Source: Pelagerythrobacter sp041912895
GTDB lineage: Bacteria > Pseudomonadota > Alphaproteobacteria > Sphingomonadales > Sphingomonadaceae
Direction: 5' to 3'
Assembly: GCF_041912895.1 (NCBI RefSeq)
Contig: NZ_JAYSGI010000003.1
Span: 210,041 to 274,040 of the forward strand
DNA length: 64,000 bases
Position numbers and translations under genes: made by a program. Shown one piece after another: positions 43,486 through 52,089 of this stretch; the first letter of the stretch is position 1, and the number at the start of each line of letters is the position of its first letter. The notes under the pieces are model-generated. The model searched no databases, had not been told where the DNA came from, and worked only from the letters and a program-made list of their open reading frames with translations.

Positions 43486-44103
43486 CTAGACCTGAAGGTT
43501 CTGCATGCGCTTGAGATAGCGTGCGAGCACATCGATCTCGAGATTGACCCTATCGCCTTCGGCGAGATCGCCCAGCGTGGTGACCTCCGCGGTGTGCGGG
43601 ATGAGATTGAGCAGAAAATCGCACGCGCCGTCTTCGCGGTCGCGCACGTCGTTGACCGTCAGAGAGACGCCGTCGACCGTGATCGAGCCCTTGGGCGCGA
43701 CGAACGGAGCGAATTCGGCGCGCACGCGGATCGCGACGGTGGTCGAGCCGCCTTCGGCGCGCGCGAGGCGCACTTCGCCCACGGTGTCGACATGCCCGGT
43801 GACGATATGGCCACCGAGTTCGTCGCCCAGTCGCAGCGCGGTTTCGAGATTGAGCTTGCGCCCGGCGGCCCACATGCCCGGGACGGTGCGCGAGACGGTT
43901 TCGCCCGAGACGTCCACCGCGAACCACGCGTCGCCCGCCGTACCGCCGCGTTCGACCACCGTCAGGCACACGCCCGAGCACGCGATCGATGCGCCGATGA
44001 CGATCCTTTCGGGATCGTAGGGGCAGGCGATGCGCAGGCGCAGATCGCCGCGCTGCTGCGCATCCTCGATCGTGCCGACCGCGCTGACTATTCCGGTGAA
44101 CAT
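43486..44103 (-). CDS. ribE: Riboflavin synthase alpha chain
   Basis: A 205-residue enzyme starting MFTGIV, the family hallmark. Two lumazine-binding repeats are visible (SIACSGVCLTVVERGG, and SITVDGVSLTVNDV), as is LGDELGGHIVTGHVDTVGEV. It condenses two 6,7-dimethyl-8-ribityllumazine molecules to riboflavin. It starts directly after the ribD stop, so the two are co-transcribed. Confidence 0.96.
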   Translation of the reverse strand: MFTGIVSAVGTIEDAQQRGDLRLRIACPYDPERIVIGASIACSGVCLTVVERGGTAGDAWFAVDVSGETVSRTVPGMWAAGRKLNLETALRLGDELGGHIVTGHVDTVGEVRLARAEGGSTTVAIRVRAEFAPFVAPKGSITVDGVSLTVNDVRDREDGACDFLLNLIPHTAEVTTLGDLAEGDRVNLEIDVLARYLKRMQNLQV

Positions 44104-45102
44104 CTACTCGCTCCCTGTTCGCGCGCGCTCATAGGCTTCCCAAGTATCGCTGCCAAGCTGGCGGCGGTCGGCGAGCCGCCAGCGGCCGTGCGTGTCGGCC
44201 AAGGCAACTGGGGCGGGGGTGGGAAGGCCGATGTCGCCCAGCGCTGCGGTGCCGCCGCCGATCAGGATCGGCGCGCGGTAGAGTTCGAGCCGGTCGACCA
44301 GATCTGCGGCGAGGAAAGCCGCGGCGGTTTGTGCGCCGCCTTCGACATAGAGATATTGCACGCCCTCCAGCCCGGCGATCGCGGCGGGGGCGGCGATGGT
44401 CGTCACTCCGTTGATCGCCCCGTGCGACAGGACCACGCGGCGCGGGCCGCGCGCTTCCAGCCCGGCCAAGCGCACGTCGAGCCGGGGGGCGTCCGCGCGC
44501 CATGTGCCGCCGCCGACGAGGATCGCGTCGGCCCGTGCGCGGCGCGAATGGACGTGCGCGCGCGCGATCTCGCCGGTGATCCAGCGGCTTTCGCCGGTAA
44601 CCGCCGCGATGCATCCGTCGAGCGAGGTCGCGAGCTTGAGCGTGACATGCGGGCGGCCGTGTTCGGCGCGCACGAGATATCCGGCGAGGCTGGCGCGCGA
44701 TGCCGCACAATCTGCCGTCTCTATGGCGATACCCGCCGCGCGCAGCCGCTCGATGCCTTGGCCGGAAGTGCGCGGATCGGGATCTGTCACGCCGACCACC
44801 ACCCGCGCCGGGGCCGCCTCGGCGATCAGGTCGGCGCATGCCGGTCCGCGATCGGAGCGATGGGCACACGGTTCGAGCGTGACATAGACCGTCGCGCCGC
44901 GTGCGGTATCGCCAGCTTGAGCGAGTGCGACGGCTTCGGCATGGGGGCGTCCGCCCGGCTGGGTCCAGCCTCGCCCGACGAGCCTGTCGTGTGCGACGAC
45001 GAGGCAACCGACGGCGGGGTTGGGGCGGCTTAGTGGGCGGCCACGCGCGGCGAGACGCGCCGCCGCGGCGAGCCAGCGCGCGTCACTCGGGTCGGTCGGC
45101 AA
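44104..45102 (-). CDS. ribD: Bifunctional pyrimidine deaminase/reductase RibD
   Basis: A 332-residue riboflavin pathway enzyme. The deaminase domain has PNPAVGCLVV, HAEAVAL, and LEPCAHRSDRGPACADLI with the zinc ligands. The reductase domain has VTLKLATSLDGCIA, DAILVGGGTWRADAPRLDVR, and YVEGGAQTAAAFL. It performs deamination and reduction of the GTP-derived pyrimidine. The stop abuts the ribE ATG; the start region overlaps the upstream small membrane protein gene by 20 bases. Confidence 0.95.
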   Translation of the reverse strand: MPTDPSDARWLAAAARLAARGRPLSRPNPAVGCLVVAHDRLVGRGWTQPGGRPHAEAVALAQAGDTARGATVYVTLEPCAHRSDRGPACADLIAEAAPARVVVGVTDPDPRTSGQGIERLRAAGIAIETADCAASRASLAGYLVRAEHGRPHVTLKLATSLDGCIAAVTGESRWITGEIARAHVHSRRARADAILVGGGTWRADAPRLDVRLAGLEARGPRRVVLSHGAINGVTTIAAPAAIAGLEGVQYLYVEGGAQTAAAFLAADLVDRLELYRAPILIGGGTAALGDIGLPTPAPVALADTHGRWRLADRRQLGSDTWEAYERARTGSE

Positions 45103-45532
45103 TGGAATCGCCGGTCATCGCCTCGCGGCGCGCCTGCTCGGCCGCCTGTTCCTGCGCGCGTTCCTGTGCCGCTTCGCGCTCGATTTCCTCGACATCCATG
45201 CCCGCGGCGCGGCCGAAGGCGCGGTAGATCTCGCGTCGGGTTTCCTCGCGTTCGGCCTGCTCGGCAGCGAGCGCTTCCTTGCGGGCCTGGTTCTCGCGGT
45301 TGGAGGCGATGATCTCCGCATCGGTGCGGTCCGGCGCGAAGCTGGTGATGTAGGACACCCGGGGGCGCTCGGGCGGAAGGTAGTATTTTTCGCCCATGAC
45401 CCAGAACAGCAGCGTGCCGCTCATGAGGATGGAGACCCCCAGAATCGGCCAGCGATAGGGCTGCGGGCGGCGGATATAGGCCCAGAAGTCGCCGATGCCT
45501 TCGGCGGGATTGAGGCGGCTGATCAATCGCAT
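45083..45532 (-). CDS. Conserved-looking single-membrane-segment protein, function unknown
   Basis: A 149-residue protein. One membrane segment lies at about 29-46 (WPILGVSILMSGTLLFWVMG), followed by a soluble, strongly charged Glu/Ala/Arg-rich helix at about 75-140 that could form a coiled coil. No enzyme motif is seen. It overlaps the ribD start and is therefore probably co-transcribed with ribD/ribE. I do not recognise its family. Confidence 0.7.
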   Translation of the reverse strand: MRLISRLNPAEGIGDFWAYIRRPQPYRWPILGVSILMSGTLLFWVMGEKYYLPPERPRVSYITSFAPDRTDAEIIASNRENQARKEALAAEQAEREETRREIYRAFGRAAGMDVEEIEREAAQERAQEQAAEQARREAMTGDSIADRPE

Positions 45533-45589
45533 GGGTAGCAAGATAGGGCTTCGCGGCGCGGAGCGCCAGTGGCTCGTTGCCCTCGGGAC

Positions 45590-46315
45590 CTATCCGAACG
45601 CCGCGTAGAGCGTGCGGCCATGCGCTTTCAGCCAGCGGTCGGCTGCGGGAAGATCGCCTTCGTAGATGCGCGCAAGCGCGGCGTGGAACGCCGGGCCGTG
45701 ATCGAAGTGTAGCAGGTGCGCGACCTCGTGCGCGACGACCGATCGGCGCACCGCGTCGGGCGCCATGACCAGCCGCCAGTTGATCCGCACGGTGCCGTCG
45801 TGCGCGCAGCTTCCCCAGCGCCGACGCGCGCGCGACAGGCGCAGCGCGGGGGCGGACACTCCGGCGGCGGCACAGTATCCGGCGAGGTCGGCGGCCATCA
45901 GCCGCTCCGCCTCCGCGCGCAGCCAGCGTTCGAGCCGGGGGACGAGGTGGTGTTCGGGGCCCCCGATCAACAGTGTGTCGCCGGTCAGCCGCGGCGTGCG
46001 CGGCGCGTCCGCCGACCAGCCGATGGGGATCTCCGCGCCGCGATAGGCCAGCGTTCCGCCCGGTGCAGGCGGCGCGGCGCGCGGCAGCACGGCGATCTGC
46101 GCCGCGAGCCATTCGGCGCGCGAGCGGGCGAAGGCGACCGCGTCGGCGGTGCGGCCCCAGCGCGGCACGGTCACGCGCACCGCGTCGCCTTCGGGCGCGA
46201 GCCGCAGGACCATGCGCCGCGCGCGCGGATGGCGCACGATCACGATCGGCAGGCGGTGCGTGCCCAGTTCGACCTCGGGCGCGTCGTCCGGATCGCGCCG
46301 CAGCCAGTCGATCAT
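45590..46315 (-). CDS. YgjP-like zinc metallopeptidase (M48/DUF45-type)
   Basis: A 241-residue cytoplasmic protein. The zinc motif HEVAH is in RSVVAHEVAHLLHFDHGPAFH, with RRRWGSCAHDGTVRINWRLV just before it, a typical pairing in DUF45/YgjP. The N-terminal half is a beta domain (PRARRMVLRLAPEGDAVRVT). The ATG at 46315 overlaps the end of the ycgN-like gene. Substrates of this family are not well known. Confidence 0.88.
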   Translation of the reverse strand: MIDWLRRDPDDAPEVELGTHRLPIVIVRHPRARRMVLRLAPEGDAVRVTVPRWGRTADAVAFARSRAEWLAAQIAVLPRAAPPAPGGTLAYRGAEIPIGWSADAPRTPRLTGDTLLIGGPEHHLVPRLERWLRAEAERLMAADLAGYCAAAGVSAPALRLSRARRRWGSCAHDGTVRINWRLVMAPDAVRRSVVAHEVAHLLHFDHGPAFHAALARIYEGDLPAADRWLKAHGRTLYAAFG

Positions 46316-46785
46316 GCCGCGTCCGTGCGGCCGGAGGGCCATTCGACGATGTGGTGTTCGAGCGGCCCCGCCTCGGTTTCGCCGATCACCCGGCCCGCGA
46401 CCGAGACGCCGGCGCGCTTCACCGCGTCGCGGTCGCCGCTGAGCAGGTAGTGCCAGTCGGGTAGCGGCTGGCCTGCCGCACGGCGACGATAGGCGCAGGT
46501 TTCGGGCAACCATTCGACCTCGCCGACGATCTTCAGCGTCAGGCGCAGGCAATCGGGCACATAGGCCTTGCGGTGGCGATAGTCGCTGCAGCACGCGGTC
46601 TGCGTATCGAGCAGCTTGCACGCGACGTTGGTGTCGGCGATCTCGCCGGTGTCGGCATCCTCGATCTTGTGCAGGCAGCAGCGGCCGCAGCCGTCGCACA
46701 GCGCCTCCCACTCCTCGCGCGACAGGTCGGCGAGCGGCAGCTCCCAGAAACGGGGCCTTAGCGAACCCCCCGTCACCGGACCCAT
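46312..46785 (-). CDS. YcgN/UPF0260 cysteine cluster protein
   Basis: A 157-residue protein with the conserved cysteine cluster CDGCGRCCLHKIED and further cysteines (NVACKLLDTQTACCSDY, PDCLRLTL, ETCAYR). The ending GETEAGPLEHHIVEWP also fits the family. A metal or iron-sulphur site is plausible but not proven. The start overlaps the SCO1 gene by 13 bases; a GTG four codons later would also work. Confidence 0.9.
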   Translation of the reverse strand: MGPVTGGSLRPRFWELPLADLSREEWEALCDGCGRCCLHKIEDADTGEIADTNVACKLLDTQTACCSDYRHRKAYVPDCLRLTLKIVGEVEWLPETCAYRRRAAGQPLPDWHYLLSGDRDAVKRAGVSVAGRVIGETEAGPLEHHIVEWPSGRTDAA

Positions 46786-47393
46786 CGGGCGAGTTCGGCG
46801 GCGACCGCTTCGGCCCCCTCGTCGGTCGGCAGCAGCGCGACCGGCGACCCGTCCGGCGCGAACAGGTAGGTCTGGTTTGAATGGTTCATCAGATAGGCGC
46901 CGTTCGCGCCTTCCTCTCCGCGCGAATAGAACGCGCCGAAGGCCTTGGCCGTCGCGGCGATCTGTTCGGGCGTGCCCGTCAGCCCGACGAGGCGCGGATG
47001 GAAGTTCGAGACGAACTGGCCGACCACCCCGGGCGTATCGCGTTCGGGGTCGATGCTGATGAAGATCGGCGTGATCTGCGCGCCGAGCTCCGGGTGCTCT
47101 TTCTCGAACAGGCCGAGGCCCTGCGACAACCGCTGGACGTCGGTCGGGCAGATGTCGGGGCAATAGGTGAAGCCGAAATAAACGATCCGCCACTGGCCTT
47201 CGAAATCGGCCCAGCGGCGCTGCTGGCCGTCGGCGGCGGTCAGCGTGAACGGACCGCCGATCGCGGCCCCGTGCAGCGGCGCGGTTTCGAGAGGGGGCTG
47301 CTGTTCGCCGCCGCAGCCGGCGAGCGTGAGGGTGGCGGCGGCGAACAGCGAAGCGATGGCGTTTCGGGGGAGAAGCATGGCGCGGTGCTTCAT
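46773..47393 (-). CDS. SCO1/SenC copper chaperone for cytochrome oxidase
   Basis: A 206-residue lipoprotein (TLTLAGC, Cys at about 27) with a thioredoxin-like fold. The copper-binding motif is FTYCPDICPTD, and the distal His is in AYLMNHSNQTYLFAPDG. It should deliver copper to the Cu(A) site of cytochrome c oxidase at the outer face of the inner membrane. Downstream genes overlap it, which suggests one transcript. Confidence 0.93.
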   Translation of the reverse strand: MKHRAMLLPRNAIASLFAAATLTLAGCGGEQQPPLETAPLHGAAIGGPFTLTAADGQQRRWADFEGQWRIVYFGFTYCPDICPTDVQRLSQGLGLFEKEHPELGAQITPIFISIDPERDTPGVVGQFVSNFHPRLVGLTGTPEQIAATAKAFGAFYSRGEEGANGAYLMNHSNQTYLFAPDGSPVALLPTDEGAEAVAAELARWVR

Positions 47394-47479
47394 GCTCTGC
47401 TAATCCGTGTCGGGCAAGGGCGGGGCGAGGATTTTTGAACGCTCCCATGAAGACGACAAGACGAAAGGCAGGCACGCAT

Positions 47480-48091
47480 ATGGCTCGCGCCGCAATGCGC
47501 ATGGCGATCGCCATCGGACTGGCCGCAGCGGCGATGCCCGCGGCGGCGCAGATGAAGTCCGAAGGCTACGAATTTCTCGAGGCGGTGCGCGATCGTGATG
47601 GCACGGTCGCGACCGACGCCTTGCGGCAGCCGGGTTCGGTCGTGGTCAACTCGCGCGACCAGACGACGGGCGAAACCGGGCTGCACATCGTCGCCAAGCG
47701 CCGCGACGCGGTGTGGATCAAGTTCCTCACGCAGAATGGGGCCAATCCGAACATCGCCGACAAGAACGGCGTCACGCCGCTGGCCATCGCCTCCAACCTC
47801 GGCTTCGTCGAAGGTGTCGAGGCGCTGCTCGAGGCGGGTGCCCGGGTGGACGAGCCCAGCGCGACCGGAGAAACCCCGCTGATCGCAGCGATCCACCGGC
47901 GCGACGCGGCGATGGTGCGCATGCTGCTGGCGAACGGCGCCAACCCCGATCGGACGGATAATTCGGGGCGTTCGGCGCGTGACTATGCCGAACTCAGAGG
48001 GCCCGGCAATCGCATGCTCGCGGAAATCGCCGAGGCCGAAGCTGCCGGCGACGGCGGCGTCGCACAGAAGACCTACGGGCCGGAAATCTGA
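47480..48091 (+). CDS. Exported ankyrin-repeat protein
   Basis: A 203-residue protein. A signal peptide ends at about residue 24 (AMPAAAQ). At least three ankyrin repeats follow, e.g. TGETGLHIVAKRRDAVWIKF, KNGVTPLAIASNLGFVEGVE and TGETPLIAAIHRRDAAMVRM. Partner unknown; the repeats suggest periplasmic protein binding. In-frame ATGs at 47435 and 47447 are possible, but 47480 has AAAGGCAGG upstream and begins the signal peptide. The COQ9 gene starts two bases after its stop. Confidence 0.85.
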   Translation: MARAAMRMAIAIGLAAAAMPAAAQMKSEGYEFLEAVRDRDGTVATDALRQPGSVVVNSRDQTTGETGLHIVAKRRDAVWIKFLTQNGANPNIADKNGVTPLAIASNLGFVEGVEALLEAGARVDEPSATGETPLIAAIHRRDAAMVRMLLANGANPDRTDNSGRSARDYAELRGPGNRMLAEIAEAEAAGDGGVAQKTYGPEI

Positions 48092-48092
48092 C

Positions 48093-48752
48093 ATGGCGCT
48101 ATCTGCCGACCTGACGCTCGACGAACTGCGCGTGGCGCTGGCGCCCGCGGTCGCCGACGCTGCGGTGTTCGACGGCTGGAGCGATGCCGCAGTGCGTTCG
48201 GCGGCAGAGGCCGAGGGCGTCGACCCGGATGTCGCCGCGCTCGCCTATAACGGCGGCGCGATGGAGATGATCGACGGCTGGATCGAAGCGGTCGACGCGG
48301 CGATGGTACAGGCGCTGCCGCCCGAGCGGCTGGCGGCGATGAAAGTGCGCGAGAAGATCGCGGCGCTGGTGCTCGCCAGGCTCGATGCGATGGCCGGCCG
48401 CGAGGAGGCGCTGCGGCGCGCGCTGGCGGTGCTCGCCATGCCGCAGAACGCGGGCCGCGCGCTGCGATTGGGCTGGCGCAGCGCCGACCGGATGTGGCGG
48501 CTCGCGGGCGATACCGCGACCGATTACAACCACTATACCAAGCGGGCTCTGCTGGCGGGCATCTACGGTGCGACGCTGACGGTGTTCGTTGGCGACGACA
48601 GCGACGGAAAGGCCGAAACCCGGGCGTTTCTCGATCGGCGGATCGAAGGGGTGATGCGGTTCGAAAAGGCCAAGGCGCAGCTGCTGGGCGGAGAGCGCGA
48701 GCATTTCAGCATGGCGCGCTTCCTCGGGCGCCTGCGCTATCCCGCAAGATAG
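48093..48752 (+). CDS. COQ9-family protein (ubiquinone biosynthesis)
   Basis: A 219-residue protein. The C-terminal COQ9 region shows MPQNAGRALRLGWRSADRMW and GDTATDYNHYTKRALLAGIY, the most conserved part of the family. In eukaryotes COQ9 presents ubiquinone intermediates to COQ7; a similar lipid-binding role is likely here. The start follows the ankyrin gene directly. Confidence 0.92.
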   Translation: MALSADLTLDELRVALAPAVADAAVFDGWSDAAVRSAAEAEGVDPDVAALAYNGGAMEMIDGWIEAVDAAMVQALPPERLAAMKVREKIAALVLARLDAMAGREEALRRALAVLAMPQNAGRALRLGWRSADRMWRLAGDTATDYNHYTKRALLAGIYGATLTVFVGDDSDGKAETRAFLDRRIEGVMRFEKAKAQLLGGEREHFSMARFLGRLRYPAR

Positions 48753-48768
48753 GCCCCGCGCCTCTTAT

Positions 48769-48783
48769 TGACAATCAGTTGCA
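48769..48783 (+). promoter_or_regulatory. Possible Fur box upstream of feoAB
   Basis: TGACAATCAGTTGCA agrees with the 7-1-7 Fur consensus (TGATAATCATTATCA) at 11 of 15 positions. It lies 32 bases before the feoA start, in the only sizeable gap upstream. Iron-dependent repression of feoAB would be expected. Confidence 0.5.
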
Positions 48784-48814
48784 AACATACCGCGCATCCC
48801 ATAGCGCGGCGGGC

Positions 48815-49054
48815 ATGACACTCGATCAGCTCGACCGCGGCCAGCGCGCGACCGTACTCGCGGTCGACTGGTCGGCCATCGCTCCCGACGATGCCAAGCG
48901 CCTGCAGGCGATGGGGATCGACGCTGGCGCGCGTGTGGCGGTGGCGCATCGCGGCGTGTTCGGCGGGGCCGATCCGATCGCGCTGATCGTGGGCCGCATG
49001 ACGGTGGCGGTCCGCCGCCTCCACGCCGCGGCTATGGAGATAGACCCGGCATGA
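48815..49054 (+). CDS. feoA: Ferrous iron transport protein A
   Basis: A 79-residue SH3-like protein: MTLDQLDRGQRATVLAVDW, RLQAMGIDAGARVAV, and DPIALIVGRMTVAVRR. The family partners FeoB. The stop overlaps the feoB ATG as ATGA. Confidence 0.93.
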   Translation: MTLDQLDRGQRATVLAVDWSAIAPDDAKRLQAMGIDAGARVAVAHRGVFGGADPIALIVGRMTVAVRRLHAAAMEIDPA

Positions 49055-50904
49055 CCCGCCAACGCACCGCCGCGCTGGTCGGCAACCCGAATGCGGGCAA
49101 GAGCGCGCTGTTCAACGCGCTGACCGGCGCGCGCCAGAAGATCGCGAACTATCCGGGCGTGACGGTGGAACGCAAGGCGGGGCGGCTGGTGCTCCCCTCG
49201 GGCGAGCCGCTGGAACTGATCGACCTGCCGGGCAGCTACTCGTTCGACGCCGCGAGCCCGGACGAGGAAGTGACCCGCCGCGTGGTCCACGGCGAATTCC
49301 CTGGCGAAGCGGTGCCCGAGGTTATCGTGCTGGTGCTCGACGCCAACAACCTCGAACATCATCTCGTCTTCGCGCAGGAGGTGATCGAACTCGGCCGCCC
49401 GACGGTGGTGGCGCTCAACATGATCGACCTCGCCGAACGCGACGGGCTGACGCTCGATCCGGCGGCGCTGGAGCAGGCGCTGGGCGTGCCGGTGATCCCC
49501 ACGGTCGCGGTGCGGCGCAAGGGGCTGGCGGAACTGGCTGAAGCCATCACGAAAGCCGAGGTGCGCGCTGCCGACGATCCCGCGGCGCACCCGCGCCAGC
49601 ACCTCACGCTGCCCGAACGGCGGCTGGCGGCGCGGCACATGGCCGATGGCGCGATCCTGTCCGAAAGCGCGCAGCGCCGGCTCCACGCCGGGGTCGACAA
49701 GGTGCTGCTCAATCCGTGGACCGGCCCGGTCTTCCTGTTCGGCCTGCTGTTCGTGATGTTCCAGGCGGTGTTCGCCTGGGCGACTCCGTTCGCCGATGCG
49801 CTTGACGGCGGCGTCGGCGCGATCTCCGAATGGGTCGTGGCGACCTTCCCCGGAGGTTTCCTGCGCGATCTGGTGACCGAAGGCATCCTCGCGGGTGTGG
49901 GATCGGTGGTGGTGTTCCTGCCGCAGATCGTGATCCTGTTCGCCTTCATCCTGGTGATGGAGGCGAGCGGATACATGGCGCGCGCCGCGTTCCTGATGGA
50001 CCGGATGATGGCGTATGTCGGCCTGTCGGGCAAAAGCTTCATCCCGCTGCTCTCCAGCTTCGCCTGTGCGATTCCCGGCATCATGGCGACGCGCAGTATC
50101 GCCGACCCGAAGGACCGGCTGACGACGATCCTGATCGCGCCGCTGATGACCTGTTCGGCGCGGCTGCCGGTCTATGCGCTCATCATCGCCGCGGTGATTC
50201 CACGCACCACGGTCGGCCCCGGCATCGGCTTGCAGGGGCTGGTGCTGTTCGCGCTTTATCTCGCGGGCATTGTCGGGGCGATGGCGGCCGCGTTGCTGCT
50301 GCGCCGCACGGTGGCGCAAGGGGCGGCGAGCGGGTTCATCATGGAAATGCCGCGCTACCAGATGCCGCGCCTCGGCGATCTCGCGATCGGACTGTGGCAG
50401 CGCGCATGGGTGTTCCTGCGCCGCGCGGGAACGATCATCTTCGCCGCCACGATCGCGCTGTGGGTGCTGCTGAGCTTCCCGCAGGCCGAGCCGGGCGAAA
50501 GCCAGATCGACGCCTCGTTCGCGGGCACGATCGCGACCTGGGTGCATGCGGTGGTCGAGCCGATCGGGTTCAACCGCGAGATGTCACTCGCACTGGTCCC
50601 CGCGATGGCCGCGCGCGAGGTGGCGGTGTCGGCGCTCGCCACGACCTATGCGGTCGATTCGGAGGACGAGGAGGCGACCGCAATCGCGCTGGAGGAGCAG
50701 GTCGCCGCGCGCTGGAGCCTGCCGACCGCGCTCGCCTTCCTCGCCTGGTTCGTGTTCGCGCCCCAGTGCCTCTCGACCATCGCCGTCGCCCGGCGCGAGA
50801 CGAACGGGTGGAAATGGCCGATGTTCATGGTCGGCTACCTGTTCGCGCTGGCCTACGTGTTCGCCGGGCTGACTTACTGGATCGCAGTGGCGGCGGGGCT
50901 GTAG
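49051..50904 (+). CDS. feoB: Ferrous iron transporter B
   Basis: A 617-residue inner-membrane Fe(II) transporter. The N-terminal G domain has GNPNAGKSALFNALTG (G1), YPGVTVERK (G2), DLPGSYSF (G3) and LNMIDLAE (G4). The membrane part includes SKSFIPLLSSFACAIPG-like text (GKSFIPLLSSFACAIPG) and two Gate-type regions, plus PLMTCSARLPVYALI. It is shorter than the E. coli protein (773 residues) but within the alphaproteobacterial range. It should be iron regulated through the site at 48769. Confidence 0.95.
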   Translation: MTRQRTAALVGNPNAGKSALFNALTGARQKIANYPGVTVERKAGRLVLPSGEPLELIDLPGSYSFDAASPDEEVTRRVVHGEFPGEAVPEVIVLVLDANNLEHHLVFAQEVIELGRPTVVALNMIDLAERDGLTLDPAALEQALGVPVIPTVAVRRKGLAELAEAITKAEVRAADDPAAHPRQHLTLPERRLAARHMADGAILSESAQRRLHAGVDKVLLNPWTGPVFLFGLLFVMFQAVFAWATPFADALDGGVGAISEWVVATFPGGFLRDLVTEGILAGVGSVVVFLPQIVILFAFILVMEASGYMARAAFLMDRMMAYVGLSGKSFIPLLSSFACAIPGIMATRSIADPKDRLTTILIAPLMTCSARLPVYALIIAAVIPRTTVGPGIGLQGLVLFALYLAGIVGAMAAALLLRRTVAQGAASGFIMEMPRYQMPRLGDLAIGLWQRAWVFLRRAGTIIFAATIALWVLLSFPQAEPGESQIDASFAGTIATWVHAVVEPIGFNREMSLALVPAMAAREVAVSALATTYAVDSEDEEATAIALEEQVAARWSLPTALAFLAWFVFAPQCLSTIAVARRETNGWKWPMFMVGYLFALAYVFAGLTYWIAVAAGL

Positions 50905-50951
50905 CGGAAATATCCGCAGCTTGCCTAGGTGCCGGGGTGGCGCCGCCGGTA

Positions 50952-50972
50952 GCCAGCGGTTAAGCCGCTGGC
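50952..50972 (+). terminator. Hairpin downstream of feoB
   Basis: GCCAGCGG at 50952-50959 pairs with CCGCTGGC at 50965-50972, with a 5-base loop, followed by GGAATTT. The T-run is short, so termination may be partial. It also lies 28 bases before the ssb start. Confidence 0.45.
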
Positions 50973-51000
50973 CGGAATTTCAAGAACGAAAGCGAGTCCC

Positions 51001-51549
51001 ATGGCCGGCAGCCTCAACAAAGTCATGCTCATCGGCAACCTCGGCGCCGATCCCGAAGTGCGCGAGTTCCAGAACGGCGGCGCGGTGTGCAACCTGCGCA
51101 TCGCCACCAGCGAACAGTGGAAGGACCGCAACACCGGCGAGCGCCAGGAACGCACCGAGTGGCACAGCGTGGCGATCTTCTCCGAAGGGCTGATCAACGT
51201 CGCCAAGAACTATCTGCGCAAGGGCAGCAAGGTATTCATCGAAGGCCAGCTCCAGACCCGCAAGTGGCAGGACCAGAACGGGCAGGATCGCTATTCGACC
51301 GAAATCGTGCTGCGCGGCTTCGGCGGCACGCTGACGATGCTCGACGGTGCTCCGGGCGGTGGTGCCGGGGGTGGCGGCGGCCAGCGTGGCGGCGGCGGAT
51401 GGGACCGCGGCGGCTCGGGCGGCGGCAACAGCAACAACAATGCTGCCGGCGGTGGCTGGAACCAGGGTGGCGGCGGTTCGTCGGGCGGTAGCCAGGGGTC
51501 TGGCGGCGGCTCGAACTACGACGATCTCGACGACGACATTCCGTTCTGA
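51001..51549 (+). CDS. ssb: Single-stranded DNA-binding protein
   Basis: A 182-residue SSB. The OB fold (about 1-110) includes NKVMLIGNLGADPEVREFQ, TEWHSVAIF and KVFIEGQLQTRKW. A long Gly/Asn/Ser-rich linker (about 115-170) leads to the acidic tip DDDIPF that recruits repair and replication proteins. The start has AACGAAAGCGAG upstream. Confidence 0.96.
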   Translation: MAGSLNKVMLIGNLGADPEVREFQNGGAVCNLRIATSEQWKDRNTGERQERTEWHSVAIFSEGLINVAKNYLRKGSKVFIEGQLQTRKWQDQNGQDRYSTEIVLRGFGGTLTMLDGAPGGGAGGGGGQRGGGGWDRGGSGGGNSNNNAAGGGWNQGGGGSSGGSQGSGGGSNYDDLDDDIPF

Positions 51550-51570
51550 CGATCTGGGGCGCCCCGCCAG

Positions 51571-52089
51571 TCAGTCCTTCTTCAAGGCTCTGAGCGCTTC
51601 GGCGAGCGGGCCGCTGGGCGTGTCGTCGGAGGCAAGGCCCGCTTCCTGTCGCGCAGCGTCGGCATTCGGGCCTTCGGCGTAAGGGTCGATCGCCAGGCCG
51701 AGGGTCTGGGCGATCGCTTCGCCGAGGTCGAAGGTGTCGCCGGCATATTCGATCTCGTCGAGGTCGCCTGCCTCCAGTTCGATCTCCTCATCGCCGGGGC
51801 CGCGCGCGATTTCCGGGACGAAGCGCAGGGCGATCGGTTCTTCGATGCGGACGGGAAAATCCTCTCCCGAAACACCGCAGGTATGGGTTATGTCCGCCTC
51901 GATCCGGCCCGTCGCCGCGACCTCGTCGCCTTCGCGTTCGAGCGAGATTTCGGCGGCGAGGCGTTCGACCGCGACCACGCCGAAGCGTTCGGCCAGCGCC
52001 GCGCGCTCGCCCGCGCCGGCCGTGATTTGCATCGTTTCCCCGGCGATCTGGCGGAGCTTCACCGGGCGGGGCATCTCGCTCGCAGTCAT
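51571..52089 (-). CDS. YceD/DUF177 family protein
   Basis: A 172-residue acidic protein. The family middle region is visible (GRIEADITHTCGVSGEDFPV, then VPEIARGPGDEEIELEAGDL and IEYAGDTFDLGEAIAQTLGLA), as is the typical ending. Family members are linked to 23S rRNA/ribosome function. The ATG at 52089 overlaps the upstream gene as ATGA. Confidence 0.88.
   Translation of the reverse strand: MTASEMPRPVKLRQIAGETMQITAGAGERAALAERFGVVAVERLAAEISLEREGDEVAATGRIEADITHTCGVSGEDFPVRIEEPIALRFVPEIARGPGDEEIELEAGDLDEIEYAGDTFDLGEAIAQTLGLAIDPYAEGPNADAARQEAGLASDDTPSGPLAEALRALKKD

Noticed and set aside
51350..51530. Gly/Asn-rich repetitive DNA
   Set aside because: It is the disordered linker of SSB, normal for the family, not a mobile or regulatory repeat.
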